A stretch of DNA of 64,000 nt from NCBI GenBank assembly GCA_039519185.1, contig CM076847.1:63935521-63999520 (forward strand). Direction: 5' to 3'. The position numbers and the translations under genes are program-made. This DNA is from Astragalus membranaceus. Its lineage: Eukaryota; Streptophyta; Magnoliopsida; Fabales; Fabaceae. Shown one piece after another: positions 12,620 to 21,919 of the stretch (its first letter is position 1; each line of letters starts with the position of its first letter). A model generated the notes under the pieces. The model saw only the letters and a program-made list of their open reading frames with translations, made no database searches and was not told the origin of the DNA.

Positions 12620-13003
12620 GATGCACCATCACCATTGATGGGTGCAACATCAAAGTAAGAATTTCAAGAATGTGGGATATCTTGAATATACATCGAAGAA
12701 AAGAAATAATCAACACAGACATTGTGTTAATTGATGAAAATGTACCAATTTATATGATGGTTACCAAATTACTTTTAATTTAAATAATGTTGATTATTTA
12801 GAATATTTTTCAGTAGCAAATTACATGCATGATACTATTGGAAGGAACATTGCACATACATTCAAGCAAGTTTGGCAAGAAGACAAAATATATATTTTTG
12901 AGAAATTTGGGGTGTGAAAAAATAAAGAAAAATATGTTGTGGTTGAAGAGAATTCATCAATGGTAGAGTTCTTTTTTGACACAATAGTGAACAAGGAAGA
13001 CTA
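12620..13003 (+). pseudogene. RPA70-like (DUF223-type OB fold) fragment carried by Helitron
   Basis: One frame from about 12625 reads RCTITIDGCNIKVRISRMWD, then EIINTDIVLIDEN, the pattern of the plant RPA1/DUF223 OB-fold family (VR-x-x-R-M-W-x, then D-x-x-L-x-DE). A stop follows at about 12780. After a short gap a further part resumes near 12870 (WQEDKIYIFEKFGV, stop, then VEFFFDTIVNKEDY), again as in this family. Such RPA-like genes are known passengers or components of plant Helitrons. Stops and frame changes show it is dead, and it is cut at 13004 by the LTR insertion. Confidence 0.6.
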
Positions 13004-13408
13004 CTGATATGGGCCCCAATGAGGACGATCAATCTGATTTGGGTTGCTTGGTCACGTTACCGGCTCGCTGAAGTCGCTTGCTGCTTGAGTGAAGGTGGTG
13101 GTGAAGTCGAGCTGAATAGTTGTTGATCGTGTTCCGAGCTCCGGCGGGGTGTACCTGCGAAGACACTCCGACGCCCAAGTCAGTGGGGTAATATTCGAGC
13201 AGAGTAACGTTATGTGTAAAAAGTGTACCTGTCAGCTAAGCTCAGACCTCTATATATAGTGTCATTGCGGGCGACCGTCGAATTGCATATGGCCTGATCA
13301 GGGCCGTTGAACCTGCGATTTAGGTCAAGCTTCTCTGTTTTGCTTAGTTGGGCCGCTTTCGGTCGGCCTTTTGACAATGTTGGGCTCCGGCCAGTCCGGA
13401 ACAACTAC
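13000..13408 (-). mobile_element. Solo LTR, 399 bp (13005-13403), with 5-bp target duplication
   Basis: The element begins TGATATGGG at 13005 and ends CCGGAACA at 13403, with terminal TG/CA. It is flanked by ACTAC on both sides (13000-13004 and 13404-13408). On the minus strand it has a TATA box (CTATATATAG near 13250), then a GGGCGTCGGAGTG block and GCAGGTACA. A very similar block occurs in the LTRs at 17544 and 20764, which places it with Tat-like gypsy elements. No internal region is present, so it arose by LTR-LTR recombination. Confidence 0.9.
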
Positions 13409-14083
13409 GATAATAAGATAATCCCCCATTTGAAAACATAAATATCACACACTTTGCTCTACATCCCAAAGTTGACAAAGTAAAGACAATATTTGAATTA
13501 TTGTATAGAGCAACATCAATGGCTGATAGGGGAAATGACGAATTACAAATTCTCTTTAGCCACTTTATTGTTTCATGAAAAATCATTATTTTATACTCTA
13601 AATTTAAATTGCAAATGGTTGTCTATTATTAAGTGTAGCAACAATAATTGACATTTTGATCAAAAATATTTTACTTCTTATTATTAAGTATAATGAATAA
13701 TATATTGTAATTACTCTAAAAAATAACATGAAAATAAATTTACAAATTTTCAAAAAAAAAAAATATTTAACGAACTTTTTAAATTCGGGTCACTTATTAG
13801 AATTATATTTTCAACAATTAGCCTTATAAAATTTACATACCATTATTTATATTAAAAAACGCATCTAGCCATATATATAAGACATATATATAAGACAATT
13901 GCATAAAATGAATAATTTTGTAAAATAAAAATACAACAACATATTTATATAATACGATTTTTTAATAACATAATTATATTGTAACCAAAAAATAACATAA
14001 TTATATTAACAACTTACACATTTTTACATATAAACTTCAAAAAAAAAAATTTATAACAAACCGTGCAACGCACTGGTATTCCC

Positions 14084-14091
<8 letters not shown>

Positions 14092-14149
<58 letters not shown>

Positions 14150-14340
14150 AAGGAAACCCCTCCACAATTTTTCTCATGAATTTTATCTATTATCTATTAT
14201 AATATTTATTTAAAATTTACACATAAATAAGGCTTAAATTCTAATGAAAGTACATAATTGCCACTATTTTAATGATGCTTTTAGTGGAATATTATTCAAC
14301 TATTTTTATATTGATATGAAAATGATATTTTTCTTATTGG
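14092..14340 (+). mobile_element. Second Helitron 5' end (fragment or start of an outer Helitron)
   Basis: Starts directly at the CTAA end of Helitron 1 with a TA run, then a diverged CCTCCACAATTTTTCTCATG block, and continues with sequence homologous to 14880-15120 (TTACACATAAA, GTGGAATAT, TTTTTATATTG). It has no 3' end of its own before Helitron 3 begins, so it is either truncated or the outer host of Helitron 3. Confidence 0.55.
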
Positions 14341-14571
14341 AATATAGAAATTGATAAAAACAATTAACAAAATATAATAAAATATAATATAATATAATAT
14401 AATATAATATAAATCCTATTTTTGACCGAAAATAAATATACCTATATATTAAACAACGGTTTTCATATTTTATTAATTATTGTCCTGTTCTAAATAAAAT
14501 TCTATAGTTCAGATTCTAGCTCTTGATTTGTTGTTAATCTTACTTATTGCAAAATTTTATTTTTATAGGAT

Positions 14572-14652
14572 GGTTTAGGTGAAGTTGAAAACACTAAATA
14601 TGTGAGAGTTTGTGGAGTTGTGAGTACGAGGATGGATGCTTTTATTGTTTAA
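14572..14652 (+). pseudogene. Possible captured exon in Helitron
   Basis: TTTTTATAG resembles a splice acceptor and is followed by a 27-codon open stretch starting GATGGTTTAGGT and ending TAA at about 14652. Helitrons often capture exons. The peptide was not recognised, so this is weak. Confidence 0.2.
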
Positions 14653-14811
14653 GGGAGATTTTTTAGTTGTTTTATTTTGGCATTTTTTCTTCTAATGTAT
14701 TCATTTTGGGGTTTGTTCTTAAGCATTCGGTAGGGTATCTCATGGCTAAGTTTATCACCTAGGGCCCTACTAAAGACACAAAAAAGAGGTAGTCTATGAG
14801 TCTGAAAAATT

Positions 14812-14863
<52 letters not shown>

Positions 14864-15279
14864 AAAATCTCAATGGAGCCTCCACAATGCTTCTCATGGT
14901 TTTAATCGATTATAATATTTATTTAAAACTTACACATAAAGAAGACTTTAATTTTATGCTTCTCAAGGTTTTAATATATTATAATATTTATTTATAATTT
15001 ACACATAAAGAAGACATTATTTTTAATGATAGCACATAAGTGCCACTACCTTATTAAATGATACTCATAGTGGAATATCATTTAACTATTTTTATATTGC
15101 TATCAAAATGATATTTTCTTGTTGTCAAAAAAAAATGATATTTTCTAATTAAAATACTCAAATAATAATAACAATTAACAATATATTTACGAATAATATA
15201 ATATAATATAATTTAAAGAAATTATATATTTATTTACAAAGAAATTATACTATTCTTAGAATTGGTAAAAATCTAAAGT

Positions 15280-15545
15280 GGTTGACCTTTAAAATTCTCT
15301 TTTTTATATAACAATTATGCAATGAAAGAGAGGAGTTTCACATTCATATGAATTATTCCTTTAATTGACAATAAACTCAATTAATATGAGTGGAATAGGA
15401 AGAAGTTTAGTCAATTATAGCAAGAAATGACTATTTATAGGAGGCAATTTTGGATAGTCAGGGGAGAGGTTTTGACAAAAAAAAATCATATTGAAAAACA
15501 AGAAGTAGAAGAAAGGAGCGAGAAGAGGTAGAATGCACAAAAAGG
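15280..15545. repeat. Helitron internal segment shared with 12290-12575
   Basis: Homologue of the block in Helitron 1, with TATA-like CTATTTATAGG and GGAGGCAATTTTGGAT. Differences are substitutions and small indels, consistent with old members of one family. Confidence 0.75.
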
Positions 15546-15549
15546 GTAA

Positions 15550-17543
15550 AGAGTTTCATGTTTTTGATAGTTTTGAAGTAGATAAAGAGGCAAAAAGATA
15601 AATTAGGATCAGTTATTGAATCATGCAACGAAGACAACAATTTTTGCGAAAGTTATAGACATTGAGAAATCATGTATATTTTAATATTGTTCTTTAGAAA
15701 AATGTTTAATTTTAATAGTTTTAGTGAAATTGTATGAAGCCATAAGTCTAAATGATTTCCTTATGTTCCTTCAATGTTCATCAATTTCTTCACCAAAAGA
15801 AAGTGTTCATCAATTTATGTTCATGACTAAAAGAAGACTTTTTTTGTCTCTTAATAGATAGTCTATTTATTTGTCTTTAAACCGAGTGCACAAATCAAAG
15901 AAGATGTATATAACATCATTTTGAAAAAATATGTGCTAAAACGCACAAGAAAGATAACTTTTGGTGTCACTTCTATGAAGCTCTCCCTCTATTTCACAAA
16001 AAGGGGACATAACAAGAAAAACATCTTTTTCTTCAACTATTATCTTATCTATATAAGTTACAAAGTCCACTCAAATAAAACGTATGTGCTATTTAATCTC
16101 ACTTCAATATAGTGCATTATGATGTATTTTGTGAAGTAACTCGCTCCTTTATAGAGAATACTTTCGTAAGAGTATTCGACTTATAATTTTTCTTTACAAA
16201 TTCACACCTAAGATTGTTGATTAAAATAAGAATAGTGTTTTAGGAAAAAACAGCAAATAAAATTCCGATTTATATCTTGCAATTTGTTTCCTAATATTAT
16301 GTATTTACTCTTCATTTTAGCATATTTAAATTATAAGTTGTATCAAAAAAATCCATTATATTAAATAATTTCTTTGTTTCATATTGTGAGTAATACCATA
16401 TATTTTTTCATATCATTATAAAGAATAAAAATAAAGAATTGATTTTTGATTGCTTTCTCTTTCTAAGTTTCATATTAAATCTATATTCTCTATTATCACT
16501 TTTAATTTGAATTTCATTTTTTGTTTTAATTAATATTTAAGAATTATTAATTGGTGAAGAAATAAAGAAATAAAGAACTAAAGGGTAGTGACTTTCTAAT
16601 TTATATGATTTATGTTTTATCATACATACACAGTCATTAACTTACTTTATTAAAATTCAACCAAAATTAATGTAATAATAATATTTATAGGATGTGACTG
16701 GAATTTGGAAGAAGAAAAGAAAAAAAGAATAAAATTATAAGAGCAAAGAAAATGTGAGAGGCACATTACATATGTAAATCTCTTTCAAACACGTTTTGTC
16801 AAGATATTATGATCACTTTCTAAATATAACACAGTTATTTTTATTCTAATGCTTTAAGATAGATGTAAAATCTTATCAGTTTCATCCTTAAAATTCCACA
16901 TGTTATCATTTTTTTCTAAACAAATAAAATAGTTTTTTATTGACATAATGTTTATTTTGACTATATGTTATATGAAAAAAATATTTTCATTATTATTTAT
17001 ATCCGATTACTATCATTATGATTTTCTCCTCAACTTCCACATGTTAAACAATCTCTTACATTTACATCTAAATAAATAATAGTTATTATTTTCAATGAGA
17101 TATTTCTCTAGCGTGAAAATATATTTACAAAATATATTTACTCTTAAAACCATCCTTTGGGTTTATAAATAAATAATATTAAGTATTATTTGCATTTAGA
17201 CATTTTCTTTAATTATTTTTCTAAAAGGAAAATATAGTATTTTTTACGTGATGGTTATTTAGATTATATGCTATATTATAAATCATTTTGATTATTTAAA
17301 ATAGTATTTCTTTTAATTTTGTGAATACAATACCTTTTCCAAATCATTTTCATTTCATTATAAAATTATAAAATTTAAAAACAAAGAATAGATTTTTTGA
17401 TTATTATCTTTTTCAAAATTTAGATTAAATTGAATTTATTTCATACAACTTTTATTTTGAATTTAGTTTTTTGTTCCATTTTCAATTTATGAATTACTAA
17501 ATATAATGGATTTTAGTAAAGTTTTATTTTCAACAATTAAGCT
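15550..17543. other. AT-rich Helitron interior, no gene seen
   Basis: Low-complexity AT-rich sequence; short open frames here lack coding character. No RNA gene or transposon terminus recognised. Confidence 0.55.
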
Positions 17544-17990
17544 TGTTATGGTAATTAGAATTTCTGTTATTTACACCCCCAAGGCCCAATTACTTAGAGG
17601 CCCATTCGTGGAAGTGAAATCCATTCATCAACGGCCATGATCATTATGCAAGATCGAACGGCCCAAATGCATCAAGCCAAGCACCTTCAATCTCTATAAA
17701 TACCACACTCAATGCTCATAAAAAAGCATCTTTACAACTTAGACTCATTCACTCAAATACTGACTTGAGCGTCGGAGTGTTATTGCAGGTACAACCCCGC
17801 CACCTCAAGATCGACCACCTCAAGACCGATCAAGATCGACCTCCTCAAGATCGACCAAGTCAAGGCTGAACAAGGTCGACCTCCTCAAGATCGACCATCT
17901 CAAGACAGAAAGACATAAACAGAATCAAGGATAAAACATCTACTAACTGCGTAATACCGATCACTAAGATCGGAAGCACAGTACTGAACA
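17544..17990 (+). repeat. 5' LTR of gag-only retrotransposon
   Basis: 447 bp with TG/CA ends and a TATA box TATAAATA at 17695-17702. The TGACTTGAGCGTCGGAGTG block at 17761 likely lies near the transcript start. The U5 part is built of degenerate copies of CTCAAGATCGACC. Confidence 0.93.
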
Positions 17991-18007
17991 TTGGCGACCA
18001 CAGTGGG
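17991..18007 (+). other. Primer binding site of gag-only element
   Basis: TTGGCGACCACAGTGGG directly follows the 5' LTR. The TGGCGAC start is usual for Tat/Ogre-like gypsy PBSs; the exact tRNA cannot be settled by eye. Confidence 0.7.
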
Positions 18008-18039
18008 AGGATCAGTACCCTATTTTTCCCACCATCTCC

Positions 18040-19317
18040 TTGATCTTAAAAATGGCGCCAACACGCCAATCAAGACCGGCTAGTCTAATGGCCGAACCCG
18101 AGGTCAGTCCTCAACGAACCCCTGAAGGCCACGTCCAGGAACTCACAAATTCATCACAAGCTCGAAACCAATATCCCAACACAGGACCGCCCCGTGTACA
18201 TTCAAGCACAGATGAAGCGAGCTTACCACCGCCTCCTCAATTACTTCCAGCTTTGACCGATGCGGTTCAACAGCTCATTCAGCTACTGGCCCGACAAGAA
18301 GCCGTAAACGAAGAAAGAAGCGACCGTTTCACTAATCTCGAAGCCGAGGTAGCAAGGCTTCAAGGTCGGAACGTTCCGGACCAACAATCGTCCGGGCAGG
18401 ACTCCCTTGAGGAAAGAAACCCAACTCAAAGAAGACTCTTTCGTCGATCACCCCCTAGGAGAAAGCTCAATCATCGTTCTCCCCCACGTCGTCACCGAGG
18501 GAATGGTTCCCGTCCTCCTCCGGTTCGACGTTTTGAAAATCTTGAAGGCTCATATAACCCCCCTCAACATCATCCACACAGGGACTCGACCTCGCCAAGA
18601 CGACGTTCAAGGAGCCGCGACAACATTCAAAACAATCAACCGCGACGATACGGACATCCCGATCCTCATTACAGACACCAACCACAATCTCGGGCGAATC
18701 AACCTGGGCGAAAAGGTCCGTTCACAAAAGCAATCGATAATTTCCGAGTCCCACGTTATCTCGAAAAACCACCTGGAGGACTGAAGACTTACGACGGAAC
18801 GGGCGACCCCGACAGGCATCTCGATCAGTTTGACACGACCATGCATTACCGGAACGTACCGATGGAAATGAAATGCCGAATATTCCCATTAACCCTAGAC
18901 AAAATGGCTTCCGAATGGTTTCGGACGTTGAGATCGAACACCATTTCCTCGTGGGACCAATTAGCGAAACATTTCTCGGTGCACTTTGCCCATTCCAAGA
19001 GCAAACCCAAAAACAAGAATGTTTTAGCATCCATTGTACAAAGGGGAAACGAGCCCCTGAGAGAATACATAGAGCGATTCAACAACGAAGCTCTTCAGGT
19101 TCGACAATAAAACGACGCTTTTCGAATCTTCTTCATGGCCCAAGGTCTGCTTCCTGGAAGCTCGTTCCGAAAGCATATTAACACTTGGGAACCTAACACC
19201 TTGCAGGAGTTCCTCGAGCTATCCCAGTGTTTCATCAACGAAGAAGAGAATGCCAAGATCGACAAAGCATCGTCACATGCCGAACCATCAAAACCCCGCA
19301 TTGACATCGATCACTGA
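18040..19317 (+). pseudogene. Gag of Tat-like gypsy element, one internal stop
   Basis: The frame runs from ATG 18040 (or Met 18052, MAPTRQSRP) to a TAA at 19108, then continues in the same frame to TGA near 19317. The N-terminal half is rich in Pro, Arg and Ser (RSPPRR, RRRSRSRD), like an RNA-binding domain. The C-terminal half is a retrotransposon gag domain (YDGTGDPDRHLDQF, ASEWFRTLRSNTISSWDQL, EYIERFNNEALQVRQ), extending past the stop with MAQGLLPGSSF and LELSQCFINEEE. No CCHC knuckle follows. Residues encoded at about 18466-18535 (RSPPRR, RGNGSRPPP) are the apparent source of the minisatellite downstream. The single stop may still allow a 356-residue product. Confidence 0.85.
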
Positions 19318-19479
19318 AAGAATTCGTGGAACCTCGAAAAGATTACCTTTCTTCATTATAAATAAGTCGTTTGTATTTACATAAGATCGGAGCACGCTAC
19401 AGTGTCCCTTATGCGAAATGTACACGATCCCTTTTTCGAAAGATAAATAACTCTTCAACTTCGTTGCGTTCCAAGTTCT
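19318..19479. other. Non-coding junction region of gag-only element
   Basis: Between the end of gag and the antisense RNase H fragment. No motif recognised. Confidence 0.5.
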
Positions 19480-19649
19480 GTCAATCTTTTGGGTTAGAGA
19501 ATCCATCGACAGGTAGGATCCGTACATCAGATTCGATGTTAACTGGGATCATTTCGCCAAAACTTGTGCTTTTAAAGCTGTTCGAGCTTCATACGTAATT
19601 CCAAAATCTGATAGTTCTACAGCCCATTTAATCATTCTCCCTGCAAGAT
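19480..19649 (-). pseudogene. Antisense RNase H fragment of a gypsy pol
   Basis: The minus strand from 19650 reads DLAGRMIKWAVELSDFGI, then TALKAQVLAK, a stop and, after a short shift, ILPVDGFSNPK. This matches the RNase H start of Tat/Ogre-type pol, where a KWAxELSE segment leads to ALADF and then xVDGSSN. It lies opposite to the element's own gag and abuts the 78-bp array, so it is an inverted pol scrap joined in by rearrangement. Confidence 0.65.
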
Positions 19650-20191
19650 CGACAACATAACGATCTCAACGATCATCGTTGTCCTCCACGCCGTCAACGA
19701 GGGAATGGTTCCCGTTCTCCTCCGGCTCGACAACATAACGATCTCGACGATCATCGTTGTCCTCCACGCCGTCAACGAGGGAATGGTTCCCGTTCTCCTC
19801 CAGCTCGACAACATAACGATCTCGACGATCATCGTTGTCCTCCACGCCGTCAATGAGGGAATGGTTCCCGTTCTCCTCCGGCTCGACAACATAACGATCT
19901 CGACGATCATCGTTGTCCTCCACGCCGTCAACGAGGGAATGGTTCCCGTTCTCCTCCGGCTCGACAACATAACGATCTCGACGATCATCGTTGTCCTCCA
20001 CGCCGTCAACGAGGGAATGGTTCCCGTTCTCCTCCGGCTCGACAACATAACGATCTCGACGATCATCGTTGTCCTCCACGCCGTCAACGAGGGAATGGTT
20101 CCCGTTCTCCTCCGGCTCGACAACATAACGATCTCGACGATCATCGTTGTCCTCCACGCCGTCAACGAGGGAATGGTTCCCGTTCTCCTCC
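19650..20191 (+). repeat. 78-bp minisatellite, seven units, derived from gag coding sequence
   Basis: Units start at 19650, 19728, 19806, 19884, 19962, 20040 and 20118, and the last is slightly short. They are almost identical, with single changes such as CGGCT/CAGCT. Because 78 is a multiple of three, several frames stay open on both strands, which gives artificial ORFs. In one plus frame each unit reads PPRRQRGNGSRSPPARQHND, matching the gag segment PPRRHRGNGSRPPPVRR. So the array is an expanded gag RS-rich segment. Confidence 0.93.
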
Positions 20192-20239
20192 ACCTGGGAC
20201 CGATCTTAAATGATCTCCCTGAGCGACCACCCAAGGTCG

Positions 20240-20405
20240 CAAACTCTTTGAGAAACAGTTAAATCCGAGCCGAGTCTCAGTAAACTATCTCAAAGAGACC
20301 AGGTCTTCAAGGATCGAAACGTCCTAAGAACGACCATCGGCCACAGCTGCCGATACCCCTACAGGACGAGTTAAATCTGGGCCGAGTCCTGGTAAACTGC
20401 CCTAT
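20240..20405. repeat. Two diverged hairpin modules in the 3' untranslated region
   Basis: CTCTTTGAGA (20241) pairs with TCTCAAAGAG (20289) around GTTAAATCCGAGCCGAGTC. A second, diverged version lies at about 20354-20405 with AGTTAAATCTGGGCCGAGTC between CCTACAGG and CCTATAGG. Possible RNA stem-loops. Confidence 0.5.
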
Positions 20406-20452
20406 AGGTTCGAGCCCGGTAAATCGAGTTCCTCATTTACCGACGTTCTTTC

Positions 20453-20630
20453 ATCGTACATATCCACCTCGAGTCCCTCGGGTGCGAAACGACACACATG
20501 ACATGCAGAATTATAAAAGCATTCATAAAGCTCGTAATCTGGAAACATCGTACATATCCACCTCGAGTCCCTCAGGTGCGAAACGACATACATGACATGC
20601 AGAATTAAAAAAGCATTCATAAAGCTCGTA
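20453..20630. repeat. 94-bp-period direct repeat, two copies
   Basis: ATCGTACATATCCACCTCGA begins at 20453 and again at 20547. About 84 bp match with only a few changes, ending in AAGCTCGTAA. Confidence 0.9.
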
Positions 20631-20750
20631 ACGAGGTCCTAAAATTCAAGATCGGCATCAGCTCAGGACTAAAGGAACTTCTACTCAAAGAGCCAAAAAC
20701 GCAAAACCGCATCATCTTATCAAGTCAAGATCGCTCCTCAAGCGACCAGA

Positions 20751-20763
20751 CTTGGGGGGCCAC
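20751..20763 (+). other. Polypurine tract of gag-only element
   Basis: CTTGGGGGGCCAC directly before the 3' LTR TG at 20764, the expected plus-strand primer position. Confidence 0.7.
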
Positions 20764-21208
20764 TGTTATGGTAATTAGAATTTCTGTTATTTACACCCCC
20801 AAGGCCCAATTACTTAGAGGCCCATTCGTGGAAGTGAAATCCATTCATCAACGGCCATGATCATTATGCAAGATCGAACGGCCCAAATGCATCAAGCCAA
20901 GCACCTTCAATCTCTATAAATACCACACTCAATGCTCATAAAAAAGCATCTTTACAACTTAGACTCATTCACTCAAATACTGACTTGAGCGTCGGTGTTA
21001 TTGCAGGTACAACCCCGCCACCTCAAGATCGACCACCTCAAGACCGATCAAAATCGACCTCCTCAAGATCGACCAAGTCAAGGCTGAACAAGGTCGACCT
21101 CCTCAAGATCGACCATCTCAAGACAGAAAGACATAAACAGAATCAAGGATAAAACATCTACTAACTGCGTAATACCGATCACTAAGATCGGAAGCACAGT
21201 ACTAAACA
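20764..21208 (+). repeat. 3' LTR of gag-only retrotransposon
   Basis: 445 bp. It differs from the 5' LTR by a 2-bp deletion (GTCGGAGTG to GTCGGTG), one G to A in the U5 repeats and one G to A near the end. Confidence 0.93.
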
Positions 21209-21254
21209 AAGCTCATGAAAGATATTGACAATTATTTATATTTAAAAATGCATA

Positions 21255-21295
<41 letters not shown>

Positions 21296-21437
21296 TTGCT
21301 TAAAATAAGTTATTTTAGAATATAAAAATGAAACAATATATTTATATAATATTTATATATATTTATATAAAAACTCAATAAATTTTTTAAAAAAAATACT
21401 ATACAACAAGCCGTGCAACGCACGGGTATTCCCCTAG

Positions 21438-21852
21438 TAGTATGTATTTAACCGCTTCTATCCGATACCTCTTTTTTAACTCTTTTTTATGACATTTTTT
21501 ATCCCTTCAATTTGGGCTATGAATGGAATCAACTTTTTTCCATTCCACCATTAAAATATTAACTATGCAATAAAATAGTAACTTTATTCCATTTCTTTTC
21601 CATATTCTATTACATTCCAGTTTAATATCCATTAAATATCTAGACATTGTCTAACTATCAATAAGGATTACATTTTATTACAATTTACAAATACAAATTC
21701 ACCAAAAACAAAAAATATTACAAATCATCGTGACGACAACGAATGTCGTATGATATGTTGTAAATTTCCTCCAAAGAAATAATAAACGCAAATATTTGGA
21801 AAGGAATATATGTTTGTTTTCCTCTTTTCTTTGGGAGGGTATTTTTTCCCTC
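21438..21852. other. Intergenic DNA upstream of WAT1-like gene
   Basis: AT-rich, between the Helitron 3' end and the TATA box. Contains no recognisable gene; it is likely the promoter of the downstream gene. Confidence 0.5.
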
Positions 21853-21862
21853 TATATATATT
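21853..21862 (+). promoter_or_regulatory. Likely TATA box of WAT1-like gene
   Basis: TATATATATT about 60 bp before the chosen ATG at 21920. An in-frame ATG at 21875 is too close to this box to lie in the transcript, which is why the later start was chosen. Confidence 0.5.
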
Positions 21863-21919
21863 GGGCATCCCAGCATGCACGCAAATCTCAACAAACAAGT
21901 AAGAGAAATAAAAGTCATT

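Larger units (their letters stand above)
17544..21208 (+). mobile_element. Gag-only LTR retrotransposon (TR-GAG type, Tat-like), 3665 bp, TSD AAGCT
   Basis: Two LTRs (447 and 445 bp) begin TGTTATGG and end (G/A)AACA, differing by two substitutions and a 2-bp indel. The element is flanked by AAGCT at 17539-17543 and 21209-21213. Inside are a PBS at 17991, a gag reading frame, an antisense RNase H fragment, a 78-bp minisatellite, a 94-bp direct repeat and a polypurine tract (20751-20763). There is no sense-strand protease, RT or integrase, so it must have moved with enzymes from a partner element. LTR similarity indicates a recent insertion, inside Helitron 3. Confidence 0.93.
14815..21437 (+). 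mobile_element. Helitron 3, hosting a gag-only LTR retrotransposon
   Basis: The 5' side is a TA run then TCAATGGAGCCTCCACAATG (about 14870). The 3' side is a perfect hairpin CCGTGC-AAC-GCACGG (21411-21425) followed by GTATTCCCCTAG ending at 21437, the canonical CTRR end, and then T. Without the retrotransposon (17544-21208 plus one target copy) it is about 2.95 kb. It shares 5' and internal segments with Helitron 1 and the 14092 fragment, so all belong to one family. The AT-rich interior (15550-17543) has no recognisable gene. Confidence 0.68.

Noticed and set aside
19650..20191. Array considered as CRISPR-like
   Set aside because: Units are contiguous with no variable spacers, in a eukaryotic retrotransposon. 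It is a minisatellite.
19632..20262. Long open frames on both strands across the 78-bp array
   Set aside because: The unit is a multiple of three, so any stop-free frame stays open by repetition. They are not genes.
21875..21919. Upstream in-frame ATG for the WAT1-like protein
   Set aside because: Only 13 bp after the TATA box, so it should be upstream of the transcript start; family members begin close to the 21920 Met.
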